Assembly (NCBI GenBank): GCA_012522255.1
Contig: JAAYKT010000239.1
Coordinates: 1 to 9,205, forward strand
Origin: Clostridiales bacterium
GTDB taxonomy: Bacteria; Bacillota; Clostridia; Lutisporales; Lutisporaceae
Reading direction: 5' to 3'
Length of the DNA: 9,205 bases
A model generated the notes under the pieces. It saw only the letters and a list, made by a program, of their open reading frames with translations, did not search any database and was not told where the DNA came from. This document shows, in pieces, positions 1 through 5,469 of this stretch; the stretch's first letter is position 1, and every line of letters starts with the position of its first letter. A program made the position numbers and the translations under genes.

Positions 1-350
1 AGTACAAATCTGGTTTGGGGCATGGGGCCTTCGGAGGCATCCACTATTAAAAGGACGCTGTCCACCATTTTTAGAACCCTTTCCACTTCTCCGCCAAAAT
101 CAGCGTGTCCTGGTGTATCTACAATATTTATTTTTATCCCTTTATAGTTCACAGAGGTGTTTTTCGCCAATATGGTTATGCCTCTTTCTCTTTCCAGTTC
201 ATTTGAATCCATTACCCTTTCCGCAACGTTTTCATTTGTTCTGAATATGCCGCTTTGTTTGAGCATGCAATCCACCAATGTAGTCTTGCCGTGGTCCACA
301 TGGGCTATTATTGCTATGTTTCTGATGTCTTCTCTAACGTAATTGTTCAT
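1..350 (-). CDS. typA: Translational GTPase TypA/BipA, N-terminal part (cut by the window edge)
   Basis: The gene starts at ATG 350 and runs off the left edge, so about 116 residues are visible. They form the start of a translation-factor GTPase domain: G1 P-loop AHVDHGKTT (residues ~16-24), G2 RGITI (~56-60) and G3 DTPGH (~76-80). The N-terminus (MNNYVREDIRNIAI) and the text around G1-G3 fit TypA/BipA better than EF-G, EF-Tu or LepA. TypA is a ribosome-associated GTPase of about 600 residues linked to ribosome assembly and stress or cold adaptation; it acts in the cytoplasm. The start is supported by an AAAGGAAG ribosome binding site about 6 bases upstream and by a good promoter at 390-418. 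It lies downstream of queT in the same direction but probably has its own transcript. The identity call rests only on the G domain. Confidence 0.93.
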   Translation of the reverse strand, partial: MNNYVREDIRNIAIIAHVDHGKTTLVDCMLKQSGIFRTNENVAERVMDSNELERERGITILAKNTSVNYKGIKINIVDTPGHADFGGEVERVLKMVDSVLLIVDASEGPMPQTRFV

Positions 351-389
351 TTCGCACTTCCTTTATTAATCAACACTTAACAAAAAAAT

Positions 390-418
390 ATTATATATCT
401 GTATATATATAAATTCAA
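390..418 (-). promoter_or_regulatory. Sigma-A type promoter for typA
   Basis: On the minus strand there is a -35 element TTGAAT (413-418), a 17-bp spacer and a perfect -10 element TATAAT (390-395). Transcription would start near 383, giving a leader of about 33 bases to the typA ATG at 350. The spacer is an alternating TA run. This is a consensus match only. Confidence 0.75.
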
Positions 419-444
419 GAGTTATGCAAATTTTTTCTTCATTG

Positions 445-903
445 TTATTGTGGCTTTTTCTTATACTTTTCATAAGCTGACAGGAAAATTAACCCCAATA
501 TGGCTACTGCGATTATTTCGCCTATCAGTATGTTGATGACAATAGGTATATACGGCAAACCTGACATTTTGCTTACCCATATGGATACGATTAAACCGTT
601 TAGGATAATTGGCGGCAAGACTGCCAGTATTTTATTTGGCATTTTGCTTGTGATAATTGCCGCGATCAGGGTTACGAGGCTGCCGCCGATGATATCGATA
701 GGGCCGAAGCCGCCGAATATATTTGAAATTGCACAGCCTACGGTTATTCCCAATATTGCAGAGGGTTCAACCAGAGGCAGTATAGCCAGGGCTTCGGATA
801 CCCTGAACTGGATAGGTCCATAAGAGAATTCGCCTAATAGGACTGTGAGTACGACATAAACTGCGGCTATGAGTGAAGCTTTTGCCATGTATTTTGTTTC
901 CAA
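445..903 (-). CDS. queT: QueT-family queuosine-precursor transporter (ECF substrate-binding subunit)
   Basis: A 152-residue, very hydrophobic protein with about five membrane segments (roughly residues 8-24, 37-59, 66-86, 92-110 and 120-142) and a short basic C-terminal tail. The stretch GPIQFRVSEALAILP (29-43) is the pattern I recognise from the QueT family. QueT proteins are proposed S-components of energy-coupling-factor transporters that import precursors of the tRNA base queuosine. The gene would need a separately encoded ECF energizing module, which is not in this window. The start is a TTG at 903, chosen because AAAGGTAGG lies 7 bases upstream; an ATG at 888 is the alternative but has a poor binding site. 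No promoter is evident, and the sequence upstream is made largely of heptamer repeats. QueT genes in Bacillota are often under a preQ1 riboswitch; I do not see one here. Family call is firm, the exact substrate is inferred. Confidence 0.85.
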   Translation of the reverse strand: METKYMAKASLIAAVYVVLTVLLGEFSYGPIQFRVSEALAILPLVEPSAILGITVGCAISNIFGGFGPIDIIGGSLVTLIAAIITSKMPNKILAVLPPIILNGLIVSIWVSKMSGLPYIPIVINILIGEIIAVAILGLIFLSAYEKYKKKPQ

Positions 904-954
904 TATATTACCTACCTTTCAAGAGAGCAGAAAACAGAGAATGGAGAACATCAA

Positions 955-982
955 TTAAGAACTCAGAACTCAGAACTCAGGA
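955..982 (-). repeat. Heptamer tandem array, unit TTCTGAG
   Basis: Four consecutive 7-bp units on the minus strand: 976-982 (one mismatch), 969-975 and 962-968 (exact TTCTGAG), and 955-961 (degenerate). Weaker heptamer-like purine/pyrimidine blocks may continue towards 924. The array lies 52 bases upstream of the queT start, in what would be its leader or spacer. It resembles in style the short heptanucleotide tandem repeats known from cyanobacterial intergenic regions; that is an analogy, not a family assignment. Confidence 0.75.
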
Positions 983-1008
983 GTTGGGTATTTCTTTGAG
1001 GTCAGGAC

Positions 1009-1050
1009 AGCTAACACCTAACAACTAAAAGCTAATAGCTAACACCTAAC
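1009..1050 (-). repeat. Heptamer tandem array, consensus GTTAGCT, covering the end of the lipid kinase gene
   Basis: Six in-register 7-bp units follow one another from 1050 down to 1009, all fitting NTTAGNT (GTTAGGT, GTTAGCT, ATTAGCT, TTTAGTT, GTTAGGT, GTTAGCT). The first two units recur exactly as the last two, giving a 14-bp direct repeat at 1037-1050 and 1009-1022, spaced 28 bases. The first two units encode the last codons and the TAG stop (1039-1041) of the upstream gene. Confidence 0.85.
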
Positions 1051-1962
1051 TTTTATCCCTTCAGGTATTAACTGATATTCTGCTTCTATGGTGCCCGGCT
1101 GCTCTCCATCCAATTCCACTAAGGCCATATCCGGGCTGCTCACTTTGATACTTTTCCCCAAATATCTTCTGACTTTATGAAATTTTAGATGCGTGCCTTT
1201 ATATATTTTAGGAAAATTTGCAATTAGCTCAGCCTTGGTAAAATCCCCCAAAATAATAATGTCGAACACGCCATCGTTTATTTTTGCCAACGGGGCCACG
1301 TGCATTCCACCGCCAAAATATCTCCCATTGGCAATTATTATAGTATTTATTCTTTCATTTATTTGTATTTCATCATCAATAATGATATTTAAGTTCTTAT
1401 TTTTATATACAATTATTGTGCTAACAGTACCGATTAAGAACGATAAAAATCCTTTTAAAGCCTTTGAGTTTCTGTTTACCCTATAGGTAGTCTCCCCGCC
1501 TATGCCCACATCAGATACATTTAAAAAGTATCTTGTTGTCTTTTCACCGTCATATTTAATAAAATTGCACAATCCGATATCGCAAGTAATATAATTGTCG
1601 CTTTTTAATATATTAATCAAGTTTTCAACGGAGTTTTCCATGCCTAATGTTCTAATAAAGTCACAGCCTGTCCCTCTTGAAAAGACAGTAAGATCTGCAT
1701 CTTTGTTTAATTTATTGCCGTTTTCAAAAAAGCCGTTTAGTACTTCATTCATGGTTCCGTCGCCGCCAACAGATATTATTGTATTGTATCCGGCTTTTAA
1801 AGCATTTCCTGTTATTTCTATTGCATGTAAAGGATAATTCGTGTATTGCCAATCAAATGATATCCCAGCATCTTTTATTGTTTTTTCAAATTGAGGCCAT
1901 TCCTTGCCTGTCCTACCGTTAGACGACAATGGGTTTACTACCGCAAAAATTTTATCATTCAT
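1039..1962 (-). CDS. Diacylglycerol/lipid kinase family protein (DagK/YegS/LCB5-like)
   Basis: A 307-residue protein of usual size for the family. Visible motifs are the nucleotide-binding NPLSSNGRTGK region (10-20), the catalytic GGDGT (66-70), SRGTGCDFIRTLG (95-107, usually GTGNDF, so Cys replaces Asn), GGGMHVAPLAKINDGVFD in the middle of the C-terminal domain, and ELDGEQPG near the end. Members phosphorylate diacylglycerol or related lipids with ATP at the inner face of the membrane; the substrate here cannot be told from sequence. The start chosen is ATG 1962, with a GGGGG ribosome binding site 8 bases upstream. Upstream alternatives are ATG 1968 and TTG 1977, but these lie too close to or before the binding site. 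It follows RNase J by 35 bases without a terminator, so co-transcription is likely. Its final residues V-R-C and stop are read from a heptamer array, so the original C-terminus may have been altered. Confidence 0.9.
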   Translation of the reverse strand: MNDKIFAVVNPLSSNGRTGKEWPQFEKTIKDAGISFDWQYTNYPLHAIEITGNALKAGYNTIISVGGDGTMNEVLNGFFENGNKLNKDADLTVFSRGTGCDFIRTLGMENSVENLINILKSDNYITCDIGLCNFIKYDGEKTTRYFLNVSDVGIGGETTYRVNRNSKALKGFLSFLIGTVSTIIVYKNKNLNIIIDDEIQINERINTIIIANGRYFGGGMHVAPLAKINDGVFDIIILGDFTKAELIANFPKIYKGTHLKFHKVRRYLGKSIKVSSPDMALVELDGEQPGTIEAEYQLIPEGIKVRC

Positions 1963-1997
1963 TTGCATTGCCCCCAATAAAATTATATTATACCGGA

Positions 1998-3665
1998 TTA
2001 TATCTCCATAATTATAGGCAGTATCATGGGATTTCTTTTCGTTTTTTCATATAGGAAGTTCCTCAGACTATCCTTTATATATGATTTAATGGTGCTCCAT
2101 TCTGTAGTTTTCTTTTCCTCACATCTGTTCAGAGCTTCTTTTATAACCAGCCTTGCTTCTTCCATGAGATCTTCGGATTCCCTTACATATACGAATCCTC
2201 TGGATATAATGTCAGGTCCTGCTATTACAAGTCCCGATTCTTTGCTTATTGTTACGACCACAACGATTAATCCGTCGGAAGAAAGGTGTTTCCTGTCTCT
2301 TAATACTATGTTACCCACATCACCAACTCCAAGGCCATCGACCAAGACTTTACCTGCCATTACGGATCCGGCAAGTTTTACATTCTCCTTAGTAAATTCA
2401 ACAACGGAACCGTTATCCAAAACAAATATATTATTATTGTTAACTCCCATTTCTTCCGCTAACTTAGCATGCTGTACTAAGTGCCTGTATTCACCGTGTA
2501 CCGGTATAAAGTATTTTGGTTTTACCAGAGCCTGCATGAGCTTTAGCTCTTCCTGATTAGCATGACCGGAAACATGAACATCAGCCAAAGCTTCATATAT
2601 AACTATTGCACCTTTTTTGAAAAGTTGATTTATTACCCTCAGCACCAGTTTTTCATTGCCCGGTATGGGCGATGCCGATATTATCACTGTGTCCCCCGGT
2701 GTGATTTCAACTTTTCTGTGATCCGAATTAGCCATTCTTGTAAGAGCAGACATTGCTTCTCCTTGGCTCCCAGTTGTAATTATCGTTATTTTGTCCGGGG
2801 GATATTTATCTATGGAATCAATATCAATAGTTATGTTCTCAGGTATATTCAAATATCCTATTTCCGTTGCAACACCGATAACATTCACCATACTTCGCCC
2901 CGATATTGCCACCTTTCTGCCGCACATGGCGGAGGCATTTATAACTTGCTGTATTCTATGAATGTTAGAAGCAAAGGTTGCCACAATTATTCTCTGTTTT
3001 GCATCCCTGAACATTTCCGTAAAATTATGCCCCACTGTGCTTTCTGACATGGAGTATCCTTCTCTTTCCACGTTTGTGCTGTCTGAGAGCAATGCAAGGA
3101 CACCATTTTTACCCAGTTCGGAAAATCTATGCAAATCAATTAATTCTCCGTCTACCGGCTGATAATCCACTTTAAAGTCGCTTGTGTGTACGATAACCCC
3201 TACAGGTGTATGAAGTGCAACTGCAACAGAATCGGCAATACTATGGTTTGTTTTTATAAACTCCACTTCTATTTCTCCGAATTTAAGCCTGTCTTTGGGT
3301 TTTATAATATTCATTTCGACTTCCGAGAGTATTCCGAATTCCTTTAGTTTATTTCCTATTAACCCCAGAGTAAGCCTTGTTGCGTATATAGGCGTGTTCA
3401 GTTGTTTTAGAACATATGGCAGGGCTCCAATATGGTCCTCGTGTCCGTGAGTAAGGATAATTGCTTTTACTTTTTCTTTGTTTTTTAATAAATAAGTGAT
3501 ATCAGGTATCACCAAATCAATTCCCAGCATGTCTTCATCTGGGAACATTAGCCCGCAATCGATAACTATCATTGTATCTCGGTATTCTACTACCATCATA
3601 TTTTTCCCTATTTCCTGCAGACCTCCCAAAGGGATTAGTTTAAGTTTTGCTTTAGTACTTGACAA
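1998..3665 (-). CDS. rnjA: Ribonuclease J (RNase J1-type metallo-beta-lactamase/beta-CASP nuclease)
   Basis: With the start chosen here the protein has 555 residues, the same length as B. subtilis RNase J1. The metallo-beta-lactamase core shows HGHEDH (H73, H75, D77, H78), NHSIADS (H141) and HTSDF (D163) as zinc ligands. The beta-CASP part carries TGSQGEAMSAL, SGHANQEE and PVHGEYRH, and a C-terminal dimer domain follows. RNase J has endonuclease and 5'-3' exonuclease activity and is central to mRNA decay and RNA maturation in Bacillota. Start choice: AAAGGAAG at 3673-3680 is ideally spaced (7 bases) from TTG 3665. ATG 3671 is too close to that site, and ATG 3683 and TTG 3701 have poor sites; these would add 2, 6 or 12 residues. 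A -10-like TATAAT at 3705-3710 without a clear -35 may drive it. The paralogue type (J1 or J2) is inferred from intact zinc ligands. Confidence 0.95.
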   Translation of the reverse strand: MSSTKAKLKLIPLGGLQEIGKNMMVVEYRDTMIVIDCGLMFPDEDMLGIDLVIPDITYLLKNKEKVKAIILTHGHEDHIGALPYVLKQLNTPIYATRLTLGLIGNKLKEFGILSEVEMNIIKPKDRLKFGEIEVEFIKTNHSIADSVAVALHTPVGVIVHTSDFKVDYQPVDGELIDLHRFSELGKNGVLALLSDSTNVEREGYSMSESTVGHNFTEMFRDAKQRIIVATFASNIHRIQQVINASAMCGRKVAISGRSMVNVIGVATEIGYLNIPENITIDIDSIDKYPPDKITIITTGSQGEAMSALTRMANSDHRKVEITPGDTVIISASPIPGNEKLVLRVINQLFKKGAIVIYEALADVHVSGHANQEELKLMQALVKPKYFIPVHGEYRHLVQHAKLAEEMGVNNNNIFVLDNGSVVEFTKENVKLAGSVMAGKVLVDGLGVGDVGNIVLRDRKHLSSDGLIVVVVTISKESGLVIAGPDIISRGFVYVRESEDLMEEARLVIKEALNRCEEKKTTEWSTIKSYIKDSLRNFLYEKTKRNPMILPIIMEI

Positions 3666-3730
3666 AATCATACTTCCTTTCATGTGCGTTGTTCCGCTCA
3701 AAAAATTATATATTAATCAGATTAAAGCGA

Positions 3731-3808
3731 AATGTGCTTGTTTACCTAAGCCTATGCTTTATTGATCTCACGAACATCAATAATATACATTGCTATAGGA
3801 ATGTGCTT
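3731..3808 (-). promoter_or_regulatory. Nested inverted repeat with flanking direct repeats ahead of RNase J
   Basis: An inner 8-bp stem TTATTGAT/ATCAATAA (3776-3783 with 3759-3766, 9-base loop) sits inside an outer stem CCTAT(A)GC/GCATAGG (3792-3799 with 3751-3757, one bulged A). The pair is bracketed by exact 9-bp direct repeats, AAGCACATT on the minus strand (3800-3808 and 3731-3739). An alternative 5-bp pairing ACATT/AATGT overlaps the outer stem. There is no U-tract, so it is not an ordinary fur terminator. Whether it is transcribed is unknown: the -10-like sequence at 3705-3710 lies downstream of it, so it would be in the leader only if a promoter nearer fur, or read-through, is used. 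Confidence 0.4.
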
Positions 3809-3865
3809 TTTAGTATTTTTGCGCATTAATCCAAATACATACTATATCTTATATTTTTATATTTC

Positions 3866-4306
3866 TTACTTTTTTATTTTACAGTTTTTACAGCAACCAT
3901 AAAACTTCACATTATGGTTGGTTATTTCAAAATCATACTTTTTTTCTATTTCGTGTTCCGTATTCTCCAGCAAGTCTTCCTCTACCTCTAATATCATACC
4001 ACATTTGGTACAGATTAAATGATGGTGCTGGTGGTCGACATCCGAGATTATTTCATATCTGCTTTTGCCATCGTTAAAATTATGTTTGTATGCTAATTTT
4101 GTTTCTTCAAGAAGTTGCATTGTTCTATATACCGTAGCCAATCCGATTTCGGGGCATTTCTTTTTAACCAATTCATAAATCTCATCTACGCTTAAGTGTT
4201 CCCCTTTATTCTCATAAATTACGTCTAATATAGATCTTCTTTGAGGAGTGAGTTTGAAACCTCTTTCATTTAATATAGTTTTTAAGTTTTTATTAAATAA
4301 ATCCAT
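3866..4306 (-). CDS. fur: Fur-family metal-dependent transcriptional regulator (Fur-like rather than PerR-like)
   Basis: A 146-residue protein with the Fur-family plan. An N-terminal winged helix includes LTPQRRSIL (19-27) and recognition region GLATVYRTM (55-63); the metal and dimer domain follows. Structural zinc ligands are C99/C102 (CTKC) and C139/C142 (CKNC, preceded by an extra C138). Regulatory-site candidates are H37, E85, H94, H96 and E107 within the DHQHHHLIC region. Glutamate stands where B. subtilis PerR has D85 and D104. Since the Asp/Glu choice at the second site separates peroxide sensing from Fur/Zur behaviour, this is more likely an iron or zinc regulator than PerR. The regulated metal is not certain. 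ATG 4306 has AAGGAAG upstream. The gene has its own promoter (4339-4367), which carries a Fur-box-like sequence, so autoregulation is possible. Confidence 0.9.
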   Translation of the reverse strand: MDLFNKNLKTILNERGFKLTPQRRSILDVIYENKGEHLSVDEIYELVKKKCPEIGLATVYRTMQLLEETKLAYKHNFNDGKSRYEIISDVDHQHHHLICTKCGMILEVEEDLLENTEHEIEKKYDFEITNHNVKFYGCCKNCKIKK

Positions 4307-4331
4307 TCCAACATCTTCCTTTTCCTATTTG

Positions 4332-4350
4332 TATTATCATATTATTCTCA
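4332..4350 (-). promoter_or_regulatory. Possible Fur-family operator over the fur -10 element
   Basis: Two 8-bp half-similar units, TGAGAATA (4343-4350) and TGATAATA (4332-4339), repeat with an 11-bp period across the -10 element of the fur promoter. The TGATAAT-like core matches the half-site of known Fur boxes, but the arrangement is a direct repeat, not the standard inverted 7-1-7 box, and in AT-rich DNA this could be chance. Confidence 0.3.
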
Positions 4351-4367
4351 AATGGAAAATAAGTCAA
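4339..4367 (-). promoter_or_regulatory. Sigma-A type promoter for fur
   Basis: On the minus strand there is a -35 element TTGACT (4362-4367), a 17-bp spacer and a -10 element TAATAT (4339-4344). It lies directly after the DUF1292 terminator and about 33 bases ahead of the fur ATG at 4306, so fur is probably an independent unit. Confidence 0.7.
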
Positions 4368-4384
4368 TGGATTTTTTGCCGCAT

Positions 4385-4416
4385 TAAAATAGAAAAAGCC
4401 GGCAAACCGACTTTTT
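4385..4416 (-). terminator. Intrinsic terminator after the DUF1292 gene
   Basis: A 10-bp stem (4407-4416 with 4393-4402, including one G-U pair) closes on a 4-base TTTG loop and is followed on the minus strand by CTTTTTCTATTTT. The stem begins inside the stop codon of the DUF1292 gene (4415-4417). This is the clearest terminator in the window and separates that gene from fur. Confidence 0.9.
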
Positions 4417-4714
4417 AATTAGATTCTTCTTGTATCAATTCTTCGTAGGCCGCAATAACATCATTAAGCTCATCATCATCTTCTATTCCGACTAAAACAT
4501 CATCACCGTTTTCATCCTGTTCAACTCTTAAGATATATACTTCTTCTACCTCATCCGTTTCAGATTCGATTTCATTGTCTTCGTCAACATCTTCACCGGT
4601 TGGCAGAAGTATTGCATATTCAATATCATTAACTTCCAATGTCGCTATTATTTCAAACTCGCTTTCATTGCCTTCTTCATCGTAGAGAACGATATAATCC
4701 ATATCATCGCTCAT
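4415..4714 (-). CDS. DUF1292 family acidic protein (YrzB-like)
   Basis: A 99-residue, strongly acidic protein beginning MSDDMDYIVLYDEEGNE. The pattern of a short beta strand, an acidic turn, then FEIIATLEVNDIEYAILLP (residues 20-38) and a C-terminal EDDDELNDVIAAYEELI is typical of the DUF1292 family (B. subtilis YrzB). No enzymatic motif, signal peptide or membrane segment is visible, and its function is not known. In many Bacillota it sits beside ruvX and ireB, as here, which suggests a housekeeping role but does not define it. The ATG at 4714 has GGGGTG about 6 bases upstream. It has its own promoter (4746-4774) and a strong terminator, so it can be a single-gene transcript. Confidence 0.88.
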   Translation of the reverse strand: MSDDMDYIVLYDEEGNESEFEIIATLEVNDIEYAILLPTGEDVDEDNEIESETDEVEEVYILRVEQDENGDDVLVGIEDDDELNDVIAAYEELIQEESN

Positions 4715-4745
4715 TTTTTCACCCCATTTCTATAACATATTGTTT

Positions 4746-4774
4746 ATTCTATCTTACGAATTATGCTATGTCAA
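4746..4774 (-). promoter_or_regulatory. Sigma-A type promoter for the DUF1292 gene
   Basis: On the minus strand there is a perfect -35 element TTGACA (4769-4774), a 17-bp spacer and a -10 element TAGAAT (4746-4751). Start of transcription is expected near 4739, giving a leader of about 25 bases. This is the best promoter match in the window; it lies just downstream of the 57-bp repeats. Confidence 0.82.
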
Positions 4775-4820
4775 TCAAGACTAATTATTGAACTTTATAC
4801 CAAATATAATTTTATTATTT

Positions 4821-4877
4821 TTCATACACAACCTAATCCCTAATAGCAGATTATTGTATTTGACGCGATTGCTGAGT
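4821..4877 (-). repeat. 57-bp intergenic direct repeat, distal copy
   Basis: This copy matches 4900-4956 at 51 of 57 positions. The part nearest ruvX (4841-4877, 37 bp) differs at only one base, and the first 23 bases of that part (4841-4863) are exact. Differences cluster in 4836-4840. The two copies are 79 bases apart, start to start, in the same orientation. No open reading frame longer than about 14 codons starts in it. Confidence 0.9.
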
Positions 4878-4899
4878 TACAAGGCTAATTGTCTGTATA

Positions 4900-4956
4900 T
4901 TCACACACAACCTAGTTTATAATAGCAGATTATTGTATTTGATGCGATTGCTGAGT
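4900..4956 (-). repeat. 57-bp intergenic direct repeat, copy abutting the ruvX stop
   Basis: This is the partner of 4821-4877. On the minus strand it begins within the ruvX stop codon (4956-4958), so the repeat starts precisely at the gene end. The core includes GCAATCGC followed by a segment related to a short stretch after alaS (6892-6907). Confidence 0.9.
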
Positions 4957-5378
4957 CAGTTATTTTTGTTTTGTAAATCCAAATAGCTTTGCAGGATAAA
5001 CACGGCTGCTATCATATCAATATGATTCTTTCTTCTTTTTCTTTTAACATCCGCCTCAAGTAATACCCTTTCAGCCGATACCGTGGTCAGCCTTTCATCC
5101 CATAACACAATTTCCATATCGTTTAAATGGTTTTTAAGTGTTTCAGCAAATTCTATAGACTTGTTTCCTCTTTCGCCAATAGTATTATTCATGTTTTTGG
5201 GCAGTCCCAACACTATTTTATTTATTTGTTTTTCTTTTATTATTTCAGCCAAATTATCTAAATCATTTGCAAGGCCTTTTCTTCTTATGGTTGCATATCC
5301 CTGGGCTATTAGCTTTGTTTCGTCTGAAACAGCAACACCTATTGTTTTGTCGCCTAAATCCAACCCCATTATTCGCAT
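4956..5378 (-). CDS. ruvX: RuvX/YqgF-family nuclease (putative Holliday junction resolvase, pre-16S rRNA processing)
   Basis: A 140-residue single-domain protein of the usual family length with an RNase H-like fold. Acidic active-site candidates are D7 in GLDLGDKTIGVA, D94/E95 in WDERLTT, and D121 in HIDMIAAVFILQ; LGLPKNMNN (58-65) is the family glycine-rich loop. Members were annotated as putative Holliday junction resolvases, and the E. coli homologue YqgF is implicated in maturation of the 16S rRNA 5' end; either role is inferred here. ATG 5378 has a strong AAGGAGAG ribosome binding site 6 bases upstream. It follows the aldo/keto reductase by 91 bases with no convincing terminator, so it may be read from that gene's transcript; I see no clear promoter of its own. 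In related genomes ruvX usually follows ireB directly, and here the reductase lies between them. Confidence 0.94.
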   Translation of the reverse strand: MRIMGLDLGDKTIGVAVSDETKLIAQGYATIRRKGLANDLDNLAEIIKEKQINKIVLGLPKNMNNTIGERGNKSIEFAETLKNHLNDMEIVLWDERLTTVSAERVLLEADVKRKRRKNHIDMIAAVFILQSYLDLQNKNN

Positions 5379-5469
5379 AGTAATCTCTCCTTAGTAGGGT
5401 TTATATATGTTCAAAAAACTTTTCTATGGGAGAAGCAAAACCCTTTCTCTGCACATTGTTACGATGTTG

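Noticed and set aside
157..342. Open frame on the plus strand
   Set aside because: It is antisense to the clearly recognisable TypA GTPase domain and has no ribosome binding site or family resemblance.
2026..3047. Two long plus-strand open frames opposite RNase J
   Set aside because: RNase J motifs are intact on the minus strand; the plus-strand translations look like shadow sequence (Ser/Thr-rich or Cys/Tyr-rich) with no domain.
3866..4306. PerR peroxide sensor
   Set aside because: Glutamates stand at the positions of the two PerR aspartates (D85, D104), which favours a Fur or Zur type regulator.
4778..4823. Possible 14-codon leader peptide on the minus strand, starting at the end of the distal 57-bp repeat
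   Set aside because: It lacks a good ribosome binding site and lies ahead of the DUF1292 promoter, not behind it.
4821..4956. Small CRISPR-like array
   Set aside because: Only two copies, with a 57-bp repeat, a single 22-bp spacer and six differences between copies; no cas genes are present.
5379..5469. Terminator between the aldo/keto reductase and ruvX
   Set aside because: Only a 5-bp stem (GAGAA/TTCTC) can be drawn and the T6 run lies about 13 bases beyond it, so it is not convincing.
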